Shown: positions 1-11,340 of the stretch, in pieces | Numbering within the stretch: the first letter of the stretch is position 1 | Layout: each line of letters begins with the position of its first letter | NCBI GenBank assembly: GCA_000469685.2 | Contig: LS997563.1 | Span: 15,675,940-15,739,939 of the forward strand | DNA: 64,000 nucleotides | DNA from: Haemonchus contortus | Taxonomy: Eukaryota > Nematoda > Chromadorea > Rhabditida > Trichostrongylidae | Reading direction: 5' to 3' | Position numbers and translations under genes: made by a program | Notes under the pieces: generated by a model | Databases searched by the model: none | What the model was told of the DNA's origin: nothing | What the model saw: only the letters and a program-made list of their open reading frames with translations

Positions 1-470
1 TCAAATTCGGTAAGATTACAGGAGGCAGGATGGGAACATTTATGGCGGGTGGCAGGACCGAACCGCGTTCGCAGGTTGCGGTGTTTGCGTTTGCGCCAAA
101 ATTGACAATTTGGCCCTAGGGCCTTCAAACTTGGAAGGAGTATAGGCGGCAGGATGAGAACACTTATGGTAGATGGGAAGACCGGACCCGCGGCTGTGCG
201 CGAATACTTTCAATTTGGCTCTAGGGTGTTCAAACTAGGTAGAAGAACGGGCGACAGTACGGGAACACTTATGTTGGGCAGTCGAGCCGAACTGCGCCCA
301 CAGGGGACGGGGATTCCGCGAAATAAATGTCTGAGCGAAAAATCCTGATCCCGTGGACTCAGAGAGCATGAACAATAGCAGTAGAGGGGCAGGATGGGAA
401 CACTGACGATAGAAGAGGCGTTAAAGAATAAGATCCAGTCACCTGTTATATCCTAGCGCCTTTATTATAA
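1..470 (+). repeat. GC-rich minisatellite (KFGR-type units)
   Basis: Three or more degenerate units of roughly 100-130 bp, each with a segment like TTCAAATTTGGTAGGAG, then GGCAGGATGGGAACAC, then GACCGGACCGCGCCCACAGG. The same units recur at 4.89-5.47, 6.36-6.72, 20.43-20.69 (inverted), 26.3-26.42 and 34.5-35.43 kb (inverted). Short open frames in it (for example 154-348) are by-products of the repeat and are not called as genes. Confidence 0.75.
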
Positions 471-1073
471 TATTTACGATGTAGCTTTGATTCTTTGATA
501 TGTTTAATTCGACAGAAGGGTAAGTGCACCGATATGGACCGATTATGAAATTTGGTTCACTTCTTGCCGCTACCCAGCGGAGTTTGCGATTCAATGAAAG
601 GTCACGGTTCCTCTCTGCTTTGATATCATTCGTGGCAGAACTTATCCGACCGCTAATAATCTGGGAGCCTATATTAATGATATATCCTCAGAGAAAAAGT
701 TCCATTCATAACAGCCACCTATTTTTGCAGTCTGCTTTTCCTTGAGATTTGAAGAGTCACTAGGGCTTTTTTCAAGAGACTTTGCTCATGAAGATGGTGA
801 GCACATCCAGCTGTTAGCAGCGATAGAATGAACTCCTTTACCTTATTACGGAGTAAAATTCTGTGAGTCAATTATTAAAGTAACTTCTATGTCGAGTGCT
901 GCTTTTGACTTAATAATCGTAGCGCTGCGTATCCAGATTAGTTGATGATTAATTAAAGTGACGCGCGCATTAGCGTGCATAGCCCAACTGGTAAAACATA
1001 AGTAAAAAATGGCAAATTATACACGCTCACAGAAGAATTGCGTTTTCTAGGATAAAAAAAACTTAAGTTATTC
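420..1073 (+). repeat. Dispersed repeat unit, partial copy, with Helitron-like 3' end
   Basis: 420-740 is a diverged copy of the unit found at 5470-6050 and 6720-7100 (shared blocks around GATATGTTTAATTCGACAGA and TATGAAATTTGGTTCACTTC). At 964-992 lies a small hairpin (GCGCGC ATTA GCGTGC) followed by AGCCCAACTGG and T, the same terminus as at 6256-6285. No gene seen between 740 and 1073. Confidence 0.55.
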
Positions 1074-4000
1074 TCATTTTGAACTTTGACGAGTAAACTG
1101 TTGATCAATGGAGCAAATTCTCAATCTCGAAGAGGATTCATTGCCATAGTAAAGAGGTTTGCTCCGATTAATGGTGAAGCCGTGGACTATTGCACATCTT
1201 ACTTGGTCCATCTCAACAGAAGGGAACTGAAGCGATGCTGCGGGTGCGAAGAGCTCTAATGGGATCACGCGTGTATCGCGCGTCCCCCTCCTTCTACTGC
1301 GTACCTGAAAATGTGAATTTATGAATGACCTTTTTCGTAGATTTGTCCATCCAGTCATTTTCGGCAAGCATTTCGTTGAACGCTTCAATCAAATCATTCA
1401 CCATGTCTAGCGTTACATTTTTTGAAGCCTGTAATTATTTTGAGGCTGAGGTGAAGCACAGCTCAGCAAGACTTTGCATCCTCACAGACTCACCTTGTCG
1501 TATACTTCGCTAACGAAGATGGCTCCAGCAGAATAAGGCATTCTGTTTATTGTAAGAAAAGCACATTCTTTCCATGAAGGAACTTTCTGTTTTCTCCCAT
1601 ACATTGAGCGGTGAAACTCCTTAAATTGAAATCAATTATCAAAACAATTTTGTGTGTACCACGGGTGCGTTGAGAAGCGAACAACCCAATCCACAAGCAA
1701 ACACTTGGAGGTGTAGTGCGGAAAGAGGAATCTTTGCTACAAGTGAGCTGTCTAGAAAACTTCTTTTCAATTTTAAGCAGAGAAATCGAGGTAAATTTTT
1801 GATAGTGGTATGATCAAAGCACTAATTATAAGGAACTGATCAAAAGCAGAAGTTTTCCAACCTCAATCAATTCCTTTCTAGGAAGCAATCAGACTTTTCT
1901 ATGCATTATTTTGAGGTTATCAGCCCATTGCTTTCATCCTTCTGGACGAATTCTACCAATAAACCGATATTGTGGAATCGTCCGTCAGAACTTCGACCGG
2001 CTCACGATATAAACTGAGAGGACCTAACAGAAACTGCAGAGTTCCTTAGCAAAAGCGGCAGAAACTTACATTTTTCTCTTCGACATTGTTAAAAAATGTA
2101 TTTAGAACTACTCCTGACCTGAAGAACATCGTGAAATCGCTCTCCAAGTTCTTCGCTCCATGAGGAAGTGAAGCGAATGAATATGTAATTGGTGATGATT
2201 CGAGGGTCCGTTGACTGCAGCAGCTCTGTGATCCTGGAAAGATCGATTATCTTTAACTTAATACTAGTCGGAAGTCCTATGTAACCAACCTTCTCAAATA
2301 ATCGATCTCTTTGATTAGGACATTTGGATCGTTTGCAAAATATTTGTGAACAGAATAGGGTGCAATGGAATAAAAGTATCTGGTCCAATCAATCTGAAAA
2401 TCTTCCTCTCTGAACCCATGAATAATCTTTCCTTCAACCTATAAGAAATTAAGGAAAATCCAACCAAACTCACCATTGGCATGAGCTTCTGCAGCTCGCT
2501 AAGGCGTCGAATATTGTACATTTTGAAGAAGTTTCGGCGATCCTGCTCTGCTACCATAATTTTTGCAACTTTTGTCTCGAAATCGATTATCTCGTCCACA
2601 TCTTGCGCGATTTTCTCATAGTTGTAAGAGCGATTATCGTATTCGTTGATCAATACCACCTAAAAGATCCTGAACATCCGCCACATCAATGCATCAAAAA
2701 ATCAGTTCAAGAAAGAAAACTTAGAAAGAGAAGGGTGACAACAATTACCTCGCTTATAAGGAGCTTTTTGTAAGCTTCGATTTTATTACCGTGCTTGGCT
2801 CTATCCAAGTAAAAATCACGGGTCGACTTTCCCAAACCGAGATCAGCTTGACTAAACTGCAACTATCCGCTGATTAGGTGATGATTTGTAATAGGAATTA
2901 ATTTGTTCCTAATCGTATATCAATACAAACTTACTAATGCTGCAGCACTATTGGACATAGCGACTTCCATGAGAAGCTCAATAGCTGCGAATGCTGATAC
3001 GACTTTGATTACTTATCTTCGAATGATTTACAGTTGGTAGCGTGTTGATAGGGTTCGGAAGAGCATGACACCGAGTGTACTGTTCAGGCCCTGCGTAAGG
3101 TCGATGGTTCGCAGCAGCTCCATTATGAATGAAAAGAAATCGCAAGCAAAAGAGAGATTGTACGAAAGGCGCCTATGCAAATTAGGAGAGCGGTCGAGGG
3201 TGTAGCTATGTGATAGCAATGTCGCACTCGTAAATCGAAGAGAACTAATTTCCCTCAAGACTGTTCGAACCTTCTGCTTCTGCAACTTCGTTTGATTGGA
3301 ATTGGCGGCTTACGGGGAATCAAGATAATCTATGTAGTGCTATGACTGGTCTATGAAAGTAACTGTATAGTTCGAATGAGCATTCGAATGTCGCAAAGGT
3401 TCTGGATGAAGGTAGATGGGCACCCACACGAAAGAATTCAAAGCTTACCGCAGTCTTAGCGTTCGGTTTGCAAGTAGAGGCTCACAAATTGTTGTTCTCA
3501 CCTCGATAAGTCTTCTCGAGGCATTTTTGCTGTCGCGGGTGACGCCGTTTGCCACGAAGACAAGAAATCCTCTTGCTTTAGTAATGTGAATCATCAGCGA
3601 CGTTAAATTGAAGTCTTCCACACGAAATTTGTCATCGCCTTCGATCATCGGCCATACTCCATAACTCTACAGATGAAATCCATAGTTTACATCATTCACG
3701 TTCGACACTACGACGAAGCACACCCTTATGGTTTGCAGTAACCGTTTAGAGCCGTTCTTAGTCAGCTCCTCCTTGTTCACACATTTTTGGTACATAAACT
3801 TTACTGCATTCATTGATTTTGAGGAAAATATCTCTGGCGACTCGAATTCATCTAAAATAAAGAATGCAGATGAAGACCTTTGATAGATTATCTTACAGCA
3901 TACTTTGCTACAAAGCATTTTGTCTCTTACAATGTAAGCTTTCAAGATAGCAAGTCCTAGTGAGTGATATTTACTTCGTTCAACTCTACCAACACTAAAA

Positions 4001-4160
4001 TTTGAACTAATCACCGAAATCCGGGGTCACCTTTCATCTGTTGTAGAACACTTTCACGGACTTCGGTAAACCGTGAGGAGAAGGTTAGGTACTCAGGAAT
4101 CGGATGCGCTTCAATCCAATTCCCACAAGTGAACTCGAAAAAATCCACGCATGGATCAAC
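1074..4160 (-). CDS. Neprilysin-like M13 metallopeptidase gene, partial, active site apparently lost
   Basis: M13 enzymes are type II membrane zinc peptidases that trim extracellular peptides. Exons read on the minus strand with GT/AG borders and matching phases: 4160-4031 (VDPCVDFFEFTCGNW, the family's N-domain signature), 3851-3724, 3666-3502 (GVWPMIEG, SKNASRRLIE), 2856-2750 (ADLGLGKSTRDFYLD), 2659-2474 (DVDEIIDFETK, RRLSELQKLMPM), 2393-2290 (DWTRYFYSIAP), 2233-2119 (STDPRIITNY, SSWSEEL), 1542-1494 (MPYSAGAIFVSEVYDK), 1428-1305 (NDLIEAFNEMLAENDWMDKS), then about 1250-1074 (APAASLQFP, IVHGF). In the last piece, where the family has GHExxHGFD, the sequence reads C-A-I-V-H at 1196-1182, so His-Glu of the zinc motif is missing and about ten residues before it are absent. 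The exon(s) expected between 2119 and 1542 were not found, and the C-terminal NxxD region is absent. Either a pseudogene or a catalytically dead homologue. The N-terminal exons lie upstream (above 4160); candidates are at 30.2 and 37.7 kb. Confidence 0.85.
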
Positions 4161-4499
4161 CTGAAAACGATACAGAAAACTTTTGACTTTCATATCTCAC
4201 CATCTCGAATTTTTCTATGATCAAAGCAGCACAGCGATTACGCTTGGTTATGGATTAGCTCGATCAATCATGATTTGGCGTACCTTTGAAAAAAAGCGCC
4301 ACCGAATTTTATCAACCAGTAATGTAGGTAAGGTAAAAAAATGCTGACAGTAGCGGATTAGGAATCGAATTCCGTTTAAAATTGTCATACTGGTAAAGGA
4401 GTGGAGTACCCCCATCTCCACGAAGAAAGACTAATGGCAAAGTCTCTATTCCGGATAGGCAACTACTTTTAGAGGAGACAGCGCGGCGCGATGGTTCTC

Positions 4500-4700
4500 G
4501 CTTCTTCAAAATCCTTCTTATATATAAAGCAGTAACTTGGTTTGTCGTTTTGTCGGTATGTCGGTATGTCGGTATGTCGGTCTGTCCGTCCGGGTTGCTT
4601 TGTGATTATGATAGAGTAGTGATATGGAAAAGTTATCCTATCCTTACTTACTATATATAAACCACAAATGTCTGTATGTTTGTATGTCTGTTTCACTGTA
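4500..4700 (+). repeat. Simple TGTCGG/TGTATG-rich repeat block
   Basis: Starts with TCTTATATATAAAGCAG-like sequence and continues as imperfect repeats of TGTCGGTATG and TGTCCGTCCGGG, followed by a TATATATAAACC block and a further TGTATG run. The same block recurs at 21.1-21.2 kb (inverted) and 29.1-29.26 kb. The minus-strand frame through it is low complexity and not a gene. Confidence 0.6.
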
Positions 4701-4889
4701 AGATAAGATATACGGCAACGTTTGGAAATCAAATGGAACAGCTCAGACACGTTGGAACAAGTGGGGATTGGGGATGAACAAGAAGGGATTGGGTGGGGAA
4801 TGGGCCGAACTCCTTGGGTACACGTGATCTAAGCTAGGCTCCGCCTACTAGGATCGGGGCTTGCGCGAATAGTGTAGTTCACCGGAAAT

Positions 4890-5470
4890 CTGTAACTCCT
4901 TTGCTCCTAAGCCTAGAGTATTCAAATTTGGCAGAGATGTAGGTGGCAAGGTGGGAAAACTAATGGTAGGTGATAGGTGTAGACTCCGCCCACTGCAGGC
5001 GGGGCTTCCTTAAAAACAGTCAAATTGGACCTGGGTCGTTCAAATTTGGCAGGGATGTAGATGGCAAGACGGGAAAGCTAATGGTGGGTGACAGATGTGG
5101 ACTCCGCCTACCGGGGGCGGGGCTCCTTCAAAAACAGCCAATTTGGACCTGGGTCGTTCAAATTCGGCAGAGATGTGGTCGCGTCTGTCTGTCTGTCCGT
5201 CTGTCTAACTGTTTGTCCGGAAGTTCATAACTCCTGTCCCCGTGGACCTAGGACGTTCAAATTTGGTAGGAGCACAGGCGGTAGGATGGGAACACGCACG
5301 ATGGGTGGCAGGGCCAGACTCCGCCCACAGGGGACGGGGTTTGTGCGAAATAGATGTTTGAGCGGAAAATCCATAACACCTGATCCTTGGACTGACTTGG
5401 AGAGTAAAATCAATAGTAGAGGGGCAGCACGGGAACATTGACGATAAAGGAGGCCTTAGAGAACAAGTTT
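4890..5470 (+). repeat. GC-rich minisatellite array
   Basis: Direct units with starts of the TTCAAATTTGGCAG box near 4920, 5040 and 5157 (spacing 117-120 bp), then a diverged unit at 5224-5470 spaced about 145 bp. Each unit holds an internal dyad of the form CTCCGCCCAC...GGGCGGGGC. A CTGTCTGTCCG run interrupts the array at 5185-5220. Confidence 0.75.
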
Positions 5471-6360
5471 CAATCACCATTTGAATCCTAGCCTCTTTGA
5501 TATTTACGATTTAGCTGTAATTCTTTGATATGTTTCATTCAACAAGAAGGGTAAGTGCGCTAATAGGCACCTATTATGAAATTTGGTTCACTTCTTGCTT
5601 ACGACCGCTACCCAGCGAGATTTGCGATTCAATAGAGGATCACGGTTCCTCTCTGCTTTGATATCATTCGTGGCCAAACTTATCTGACCGCTAATATCTT
5701 GGATTCTCATTTAATGATGTATCCGTGGAGGAAAGGAGCCACATTCATAGACATTTGATAATGGTATTATTGTGACCGACAACATTTGTGAGTACCATTC
5801 AAGGCTTTGAATGCCTATCAGTTAAATCTTCAATGTCAATACATTTTACATCAACAGCGACAGACCGAGACAGGCAGATCCTGATCAAAGGCATAGGCAT
5901 CGGCACATTTGGGTATCGTTTGCATGCCCTATTGTTCCTCTATCGAACTTCGTGTTCCGAAATGTATCATTCGTTCCAAAGGAGTTGCTGTTTGCCATTT
6001 ATCACAACTTTATCATAAGAAGGAGGGAAGCCCAGCGTGAGCAGGGCGGTACGACTGTCTCTATGTATAAAGCGGTAACTTTGTGCGTCTGTTTGTATGC
6101 CCGTTTGTGCGTCCTCCTGCAAGTTACGTAGGCCGATGAAAAGTGTGAATGTCACGTGAGCGTGGTGAGGAAACAGTTATGAAATGGGAAGTCAACAGAT
6201 ACTGTTCATATTGGTCCTCTAACAAGTCGTAGGTAAGCGGTAGTGGGCATGTGGTGCACGTAATAGCGTGCGTAGCCCAACTGGTTTATATAATTCGCTA
6301 AGTGCGTCTGTTGGTGTGTCGGTGTGTTTGTGTGTGTGTCGGTGCGGGTGTCTGACCGGA
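5470..6360 (+). repeat. Tandemly duplicated dispersed repeat, copy 1
   Basis: A unit of about 0.8 kb that is repeated at 6720-7880 (distance about 1.28 kb between matching points, for example the CATAACTCCTGTCCCCGTGG boxes at 5227 and 6507). It ends with hairpin GCACG-TAATAG-CGTGC at 6256-6271, then GTAGCCCAACTGG and T at 6285, directly followed by TTATATAATTCGCTAAG, the start of the next repeat. No host gene seen. Confidence 0.6.
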
Positions 6361-7880
6361 AATTCATAACTCCTGTCCCCGTGTAACTAGAGCGTTCAAA
6401 TTTGGTAGGAGTAGAGGGGGTAGGATGGGAACACCTATGGTAAGTGGCAGGACCAGAATCCGTTCAAAGGGAGCGAGGCGTGCACGATAAAAATTTTAGG
6501 TCATAACTCCTGTCCCCGTGGACCTGGAGCGTTCAAACTTGGAAGGAGCACAGGCGACAGGACTGGAACACGTATGGTGGGTGGCAGGGTTAGACTCGGC
6601 CTACAGGTGGCAGGGTTTGAGCGAAATGAATATTTGAGCGGAAAATCCATAACTCCTGATCCTTGGACTGACTTGGAGAGCAAAATCAATAGAAGAGGTG
6701 CAGGACGGGAACAGTGACGATAAAGGAGGCCTTAGAGAACAAGTTTCAATCACCAATTGAATCCTAGCATTTGTTATTTACGATTTAGCTGTAATTCCTT
6801 GATATGTTTCATTCGACAAGAAGGGTAAGTGCTTTAACAGGCACCGATTATGAAATTTGGCTCACTTCTTGCTTACAACCGCTACCCAGCGAAGTTTGCG
6901 ATTCGATGAAGAAACATGGGTTTTCTCTGTTTTGATATCATTCATGGCAAAGCTTATCCGACCGCTAGCAGTATTGGATTCTTACTTAATGATGTATCGG
7001 TAGATAAAAGGAGCTACATCCATAAAGATATTTGATAATGGTATTGGCATGACTCTACAACATTTGTGAGTACCATTCAAGGGTTTGGATGCCTACCAGT
7101 TAAGTCTTCAATGGGTCATTATTTTCAACATCAGCAGCAACAGATCGAGACAGACAGATTCTAAACAAAGGCCTAGTCATAGGGGTGCGGGTGGTTCAGT
7201 GGTTATTTATAAGAGCTCCGGTGATAACGGAGTTAATATAACACAATAATGTAGTAAGTGCGGTCGTTCCCGCTATAACAGTTCACAATAATGGTAAGCA
7301 ATACTTTATAAGGCAGGCAACTCACGTCTTGCTTCGACGACTTAACGAAGAGGAGCGCGGACCCACTCATCTCGGGTCCGCTTGACCCCGCACCATTTAG
7401 GGGCGTGGGTTCAGCTAGGGAGTCGTCTCAGACAGTGAGACGACGATATACATAGTTATGGGAATCGTCGCCATAGACGACGATAATCGGCACATTTTGA
7501 ATATCGTTCGCATGTCCTATTGTTCCTCTATCGAACTTCGTGTTTCGAAAAACATCATTCGCTTCAAAGAAGGAGTGTGCTGTTTGCCGTTTATCACAAC
7601 TCTATCATGAGAAGAAGGGAGTCCCGCGTTAGCCTGGCGGTCCCACTATCTCTATATAGAAAGGGGGAACTTTTTGTGTCTGTTTGTGGGTCGGTTTGTG
7701 CGTCTTTCAGTCACGGCACGTCACGTCACAAAGTCACGCAGGCACGACGAAGAGTGTGAATGTCACGTGAGCCGGTGAGGAAGCAGTTATGAAACGGTAA
7801 GTCAATCGATACTGTTCATATTGGTCCTTTAACAAGTCGTAGGTAAGCGGTAGTGGGCATGTGGTGCCACGATTATATAA
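6360..7880 (+). repeat. Tandemly duplicated dispersed repeat, copy 2 with minisatellite head
   Basis: 6360-6720 is minisatellite of the same type as 4890-5470; 6720-7880 matches 5470-6250 block by block, except for an insertion of about 300 bp at 7182-7484 that copy 1 lacks. Open frames here (for example 7520-7759) follow the repeat and are not genes. Confidence 0.6.
7182..7484 (+). mobile_element. tRNA-derived SINE-like insertion
   Basis: Present in repeat copy 2 and absent from copy 1 at the equivalent point (near 5900), so its limits are set by comparison. It opens with GGGGTGCGGGTGGTTCAGTGG, whose TGGTTCAGTGG (7192-7202) fits a tRNA A box, and continues with an anticodon-like stem-loop CTCCG-GTGATAA-CGGAG (7216-7232; a GAT anticodon would be tRNA-Ile). 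The 3' half does not look like tRNA; a GGTTCA box is only found near 7410. Two hairpins with GTCGTC arms lie at 7422-7480. Confidence 0.5.
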
Positions 7881-7884
7881 GAAG

Positions 7885-8925
7885 AGGAAGTTATCAAGTG
7901 TGAAATGAAAAATGATAAGATACAAAAAGGCGCGGAAAGTAAAGGAAAAAATAACTACTGCGTGCGCCATAAAGATGTCCGCATATAGCATACTGATGGA
8001 TGCGAACTCTACTTCTCAAGAATCTGATTATAGATTGTGCTGTTTTATGAGTTCATTTAGAAAGTACCGCCCACTTTGAGAACACTCGGTCCACCGCGGA
8101 TGAGGTCTCAACATTTCTCCTCCAACTGTCTTTGAAGACTTTCTTCCGGATTTTAGAACGAGCAGAATCATGAATTTTTGATCTCGGCTTCACCCACCAC
8201 AATGCAAGGCTCGCCTGACTCGAGACTCTGACCACATTCCATTGGTAGCATCTGACCACTTTTTTCTTTAAACTAGAAGTTTCAGTAGAGTTCAGCATAA
8301 TTTAAGAGCACGTTCTCATTCGTAAGCACGCCCTATGGTGGCAGTAGCTCCGCTAGTTCACCAATGCTCAGCACACAATAGACCTTGCTCATTCTAACAA
8401 TTTTTTTCATGAGCTCCAGGCTTTCACTGAACCAACTTATGAGTTTATGTGAGAAGTATCGCTCACTGTGAAAAAGTTCCGCCCATAGCGTATGGGCCTA
8501 CCTCATTGAATTTATTGGCCCGATTCGCACTAGGAAAGCTCACCACATGGGATGGGAGCGTGAGTAGTATTTACCGGCTACCATAGCAATGAGGACCAGC
8601 ATACTTCAAGTAAGGCGGAACACCTACCCAGCTTTCGAGTCACGGTTTCGGCGGCATCACTCTTCCTGGAGAAGCGCTAGCATTGTTGGAACTAGGTCCT
8701 AGCTTTGCGCCAACTCAATTAATTACCCTTCGGGGCACGTGAAATCGTGGGCAACCTACTGACTCTTCAGGACCGCCTCAGACGTAAAGCCAATAGCATA
8801 ATGCGGGAAGCGGGCCCTAGAGGTCAAACAAGCAGAGTTTTCCTGCACTAATTTTTCCTTGTGCTTATTAAAAGCCAAAACAGTCTCATGCTGTATAGAC
8901 ATCTAATTCCTTCTTCCAACTACAT
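7885..8925. other. No recognisable gene
   Basis: Minus-strand frames at 7734-7991 and 8053-8298 are open but show no family resemblance, no splice borders of note and no partner exons. Nothing else was seen. Confidence 0.5.
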
Positions 8926-8929
8926 CTGT

Positions 8930-9128
8930 CTACAGAGCGATGCGGCAGTCCGTCGACAGATACTGGTTTCAACCTGACAGCTTCACATGGTTAGGCTTCA
9001 AAGAATTACGGAATCGAATAGAAGCCGGACAGATACGCCTGTCTTGTAACGATAAAGGAGGAAAATTCGTCATCATCCCGCAAGTGCTTGATGAAGCTGT
9101 AACACATTTACATCTGACTGAAGACTGA
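8930..9128 (+). pseudogene. Penelope-like element, reverse transcriptase N-terminal fragment
   Basis: The encoded segment (FKELRNRIEAGQIRLSCNDK, then GGKFVIIPQVLDEAV) aligns by eye with the N-terminal region of the PLE frame at 11584-11740 (REIKRRVADGEIRLSVSDI, GGEFVVLPRSLDREI). It stops after 9128. Its orientation is plus, opposite to the PLE piece that follows at 9225, so it may be the 5' part of the plus-strand relic that resumes at about 13466. Confidence 0.6.
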
Positions 9129-9803
9129 ATCGCTTCATTGATGAATTTTTTCCCTTTTTCAAGCTTTATAGCTTTTTAGCAACTTCCTCTTCGGTATTCT
9201 TGAAACCTGGGCATGTTGTACAATGTTTCATGCTGTTTTGCCGTACAGGTTTGTTACGGCTGAACCGCTTTATTGGTCAACGTTTCGACTGAATCATCGT
9301 CTTCACTACCTAAAAATAGTTCAAAGCTCTTGATCTGTGACTGACCCGACCAAGCGCCCAAACGCGCTAGGCTAGTTGCAACGAATCCCGGAAAGTAAAA
9401 CACGGAAAAGTTCTCAGCAAAAAGACCAATTCTGCAGTTCCACCAGCGTTACGTCCCACTCCATGTGAACAACAAGGGATCAGTGAGACACCATTGATGA
9501 TCGTAAGATAAGAACTGTGCGAGTGATCTCAAAGTCCACAAGAGGGAATGAACGGCAAGAGTTCACTTGCTATGGCCAAGCACTCATTTCGGTTGTTCAG
9601 CTTAGGATTTCGCTCACGGATATACAATGCTTCCAATATCTTTCTAGCACCGATCTCGTTCTCGAGGCTTCTACATTCGATGTCGGGATCATTACCGTGA
9701 TGACCTTTTAGTTGGAGCCTCCCAAGTGGTGTTAGTTGACTTTTTCCTGCCAGATGTTCTTTGACACGTATGCCGAGCATCCTTCTCGTCTCACCAATAT
9801 GTA

Positions 9804-11270
9804 TTAGGTGTGTGCATTAATTTTTCCGTTTTTCGCGTGCAAAAACCTACTTATTACAAAATTAAAACTAAATGTACATTAACCAATGTATTGCCCATCG
9901 TTAGCTACAACCTCTTGCCATCTTTCTGGTATCTTGTTGACTTCGGGTTTGAAAAAGTCTACATCTTTTGAGGCAATCTTGTTATCCACCCATTTTCGCA
10001 CTTCTTCGGCATTCCAGAAGCGTATATCTGCCAAACTGACTTGCATGGACCGGAATAGGTGGTAATCAGAAAGAGCAGGTTCAGGAGAGTATGCGGACTG
10101 GACAACCTAATCCCAACCAACAACTGCAATTTTTTTATAAGAACATTTTTGCAACATGGGGTCTGGCATGTTCGTGGTGGAACAGCACCTCATGATATTT
10201 TCTTGCGATTAACGGCCGCTTTTAGGTGAAAGCATCCTACAAACTGTCAAGTTGGTGGTCGTAGCGGTCAGCAGTAACAGATTCCTTCGGGCTCAGCAGC
10301 TCATAGTCCAAACCACCCCTTCGATCCCACCACCAAATGCAAGCACAGCATTACTTTTTGGCAATAAACATTCCGCTTTCGTTGCAAGCTCTCGAGTGAA
10401 GAGAAACTATCTCAGCAGGTTCGTTCAGATGAAGCTTGTCCTCCATAGAAGCATCCGGTGTCCTTCAATGCCAGTTTTCTTGAAATCAAACAGCAGGGGA
10501 AGGGCCCCCATGGAAACGGTTCACCACGTTCCATGACCAATCTCTCTGAGAGCAACAGGATTTCGGGGCAAAACTGGTCTGTCTGCCCTTAAAGGCACCG
10601 TTCACGCTAAAAAAAAAGTTATTGAGTTCTTACCTTATTAATACTCAGCGGCCCCCATGGGTTGTAGAAGGGTCCTTCTCACTCTCGCTATTTCGACGTC
10701 CAGAGCATAGAGGCGGGCCCGTTGTTGTCGTAATTCGCATCTCCGCCCCTCGACCGATCACCTTAGACGAGTGTCGAGACGACACAGTGTCATGTAATCA
10801 CGTCAGGACCCACCCTGAATTGCAAATTGGCAAATTGCCAGAGACGCAATGTGTTGTCTGCTATTGCATTGCGTCTCTGGCAATTTGCCAATTTGCAATT
10901 CAGGGTGGGTCCTGACGCGATTACATGACACTGTGTCGTCTCGACACTCGCCTAACGTGACACCGATCGTCTCTAACCGACGCTCTTTCAATGTGAAACT
11001 CGTCCAACCCCCTTTCCAGCTCTTTTTTTGGCCCTTTGTAATTCTTATTGTTCATCGTTTTTTGCGCTTTTTTCGTTGTTATCGCTTCATTCTAGAGTAG
11101 TTCTATCAATTCCCGTCAAAAAAGGGTACCCTAACTTTTTGTGAATGGTGCCTTTAAGTAGGTAGCCAATACCCTACCTTATAGAATATGACAGGTTTCA
11201 CCGGTAAACCTCTTACATGGTTCGCGCAACGGCTCTTGGAATTCGGCGGCGGAAATTAATGCACACCTAA
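9804..11270 (-). mobile_element. mariner-family element inserted in the PLE
   Basis: Ends are TTAGGTGTG...CACACCTAA with a TA duplication (9802-9803 and 11271-11272). The minus strand carries a degenerate mariner transposase: near 9880-10100 it encodes the typical C-terminus (IPERWQEVV-type, ending about 15 residues later) and HSPDLALSDYHLY-like sequence. It is the same family as 21210-22112 (opposite orientation). The 1467-bp length includes a 561-bp MITE at 10593-11153. Several frameshifts; not active. Confidence 0.85.
10593..11153 (+). mobile_element. TTAA-flanked MITE with a long central palindrome (copy 1)
   Basis: Termini AGGCACCGTTCACG...GAATGGTGCCT, flanked by TTAA on both sides (10589-10592 and 11154-11157). 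The related mariner at 21210-22112 keeps a single uninterrupted TTAA at the matching point (CTACCTACTTAAGGGCAG), which proves precise insertion. TTAA targets are typical of the piggyBac superfamily. The centre is a near-perfect inverted repeat (10768-10851 with 10867-10950). Diverged copies lie at 33468-33953 and about 36196-36666. Confidence 0.85.
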
Positions 11271-11340
11271 TATATATTTCGTCACAGACTAAACACCAAA
11301 GCTGGTATACCGTCCCTCGCTCTTTATCAGCTTCGGTGTT

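Larger units (their letters stand above)
9225..11340 (-). mobile_element. Penelope-like element, 5'-truncated copy, split by a mariner
   Basis: Read on the minus strand from 11340 to 11271 and then from 9803 to 9225. It encodes the GIY-YIG endonuclease end (MLGIRVKEHLAGKS, then ENEIGARKILEALYIRERNP) that PLEs carry after the reverse transcriptase, then a 3' noncoding tail. The reading frame continues across the mariner: GACGAAATATA at the 11271-11283 side and TTGGTGAGAC at the 9790-9803 side match the unbroken sequence at 12979-13003. The RT is missing: the copy ends 5' within the linker before the endonuclease, at the hairpin at 11281-11351. Confidence 0.8.

Noticed and set aside
3028..3285. 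Extra M13 exon in the intron between 3502 and 2856
   Set aside because: The flanking exons join directly in phase and match the family across the junction (RRLIE to FSQADLG), leaving no room for another exon.
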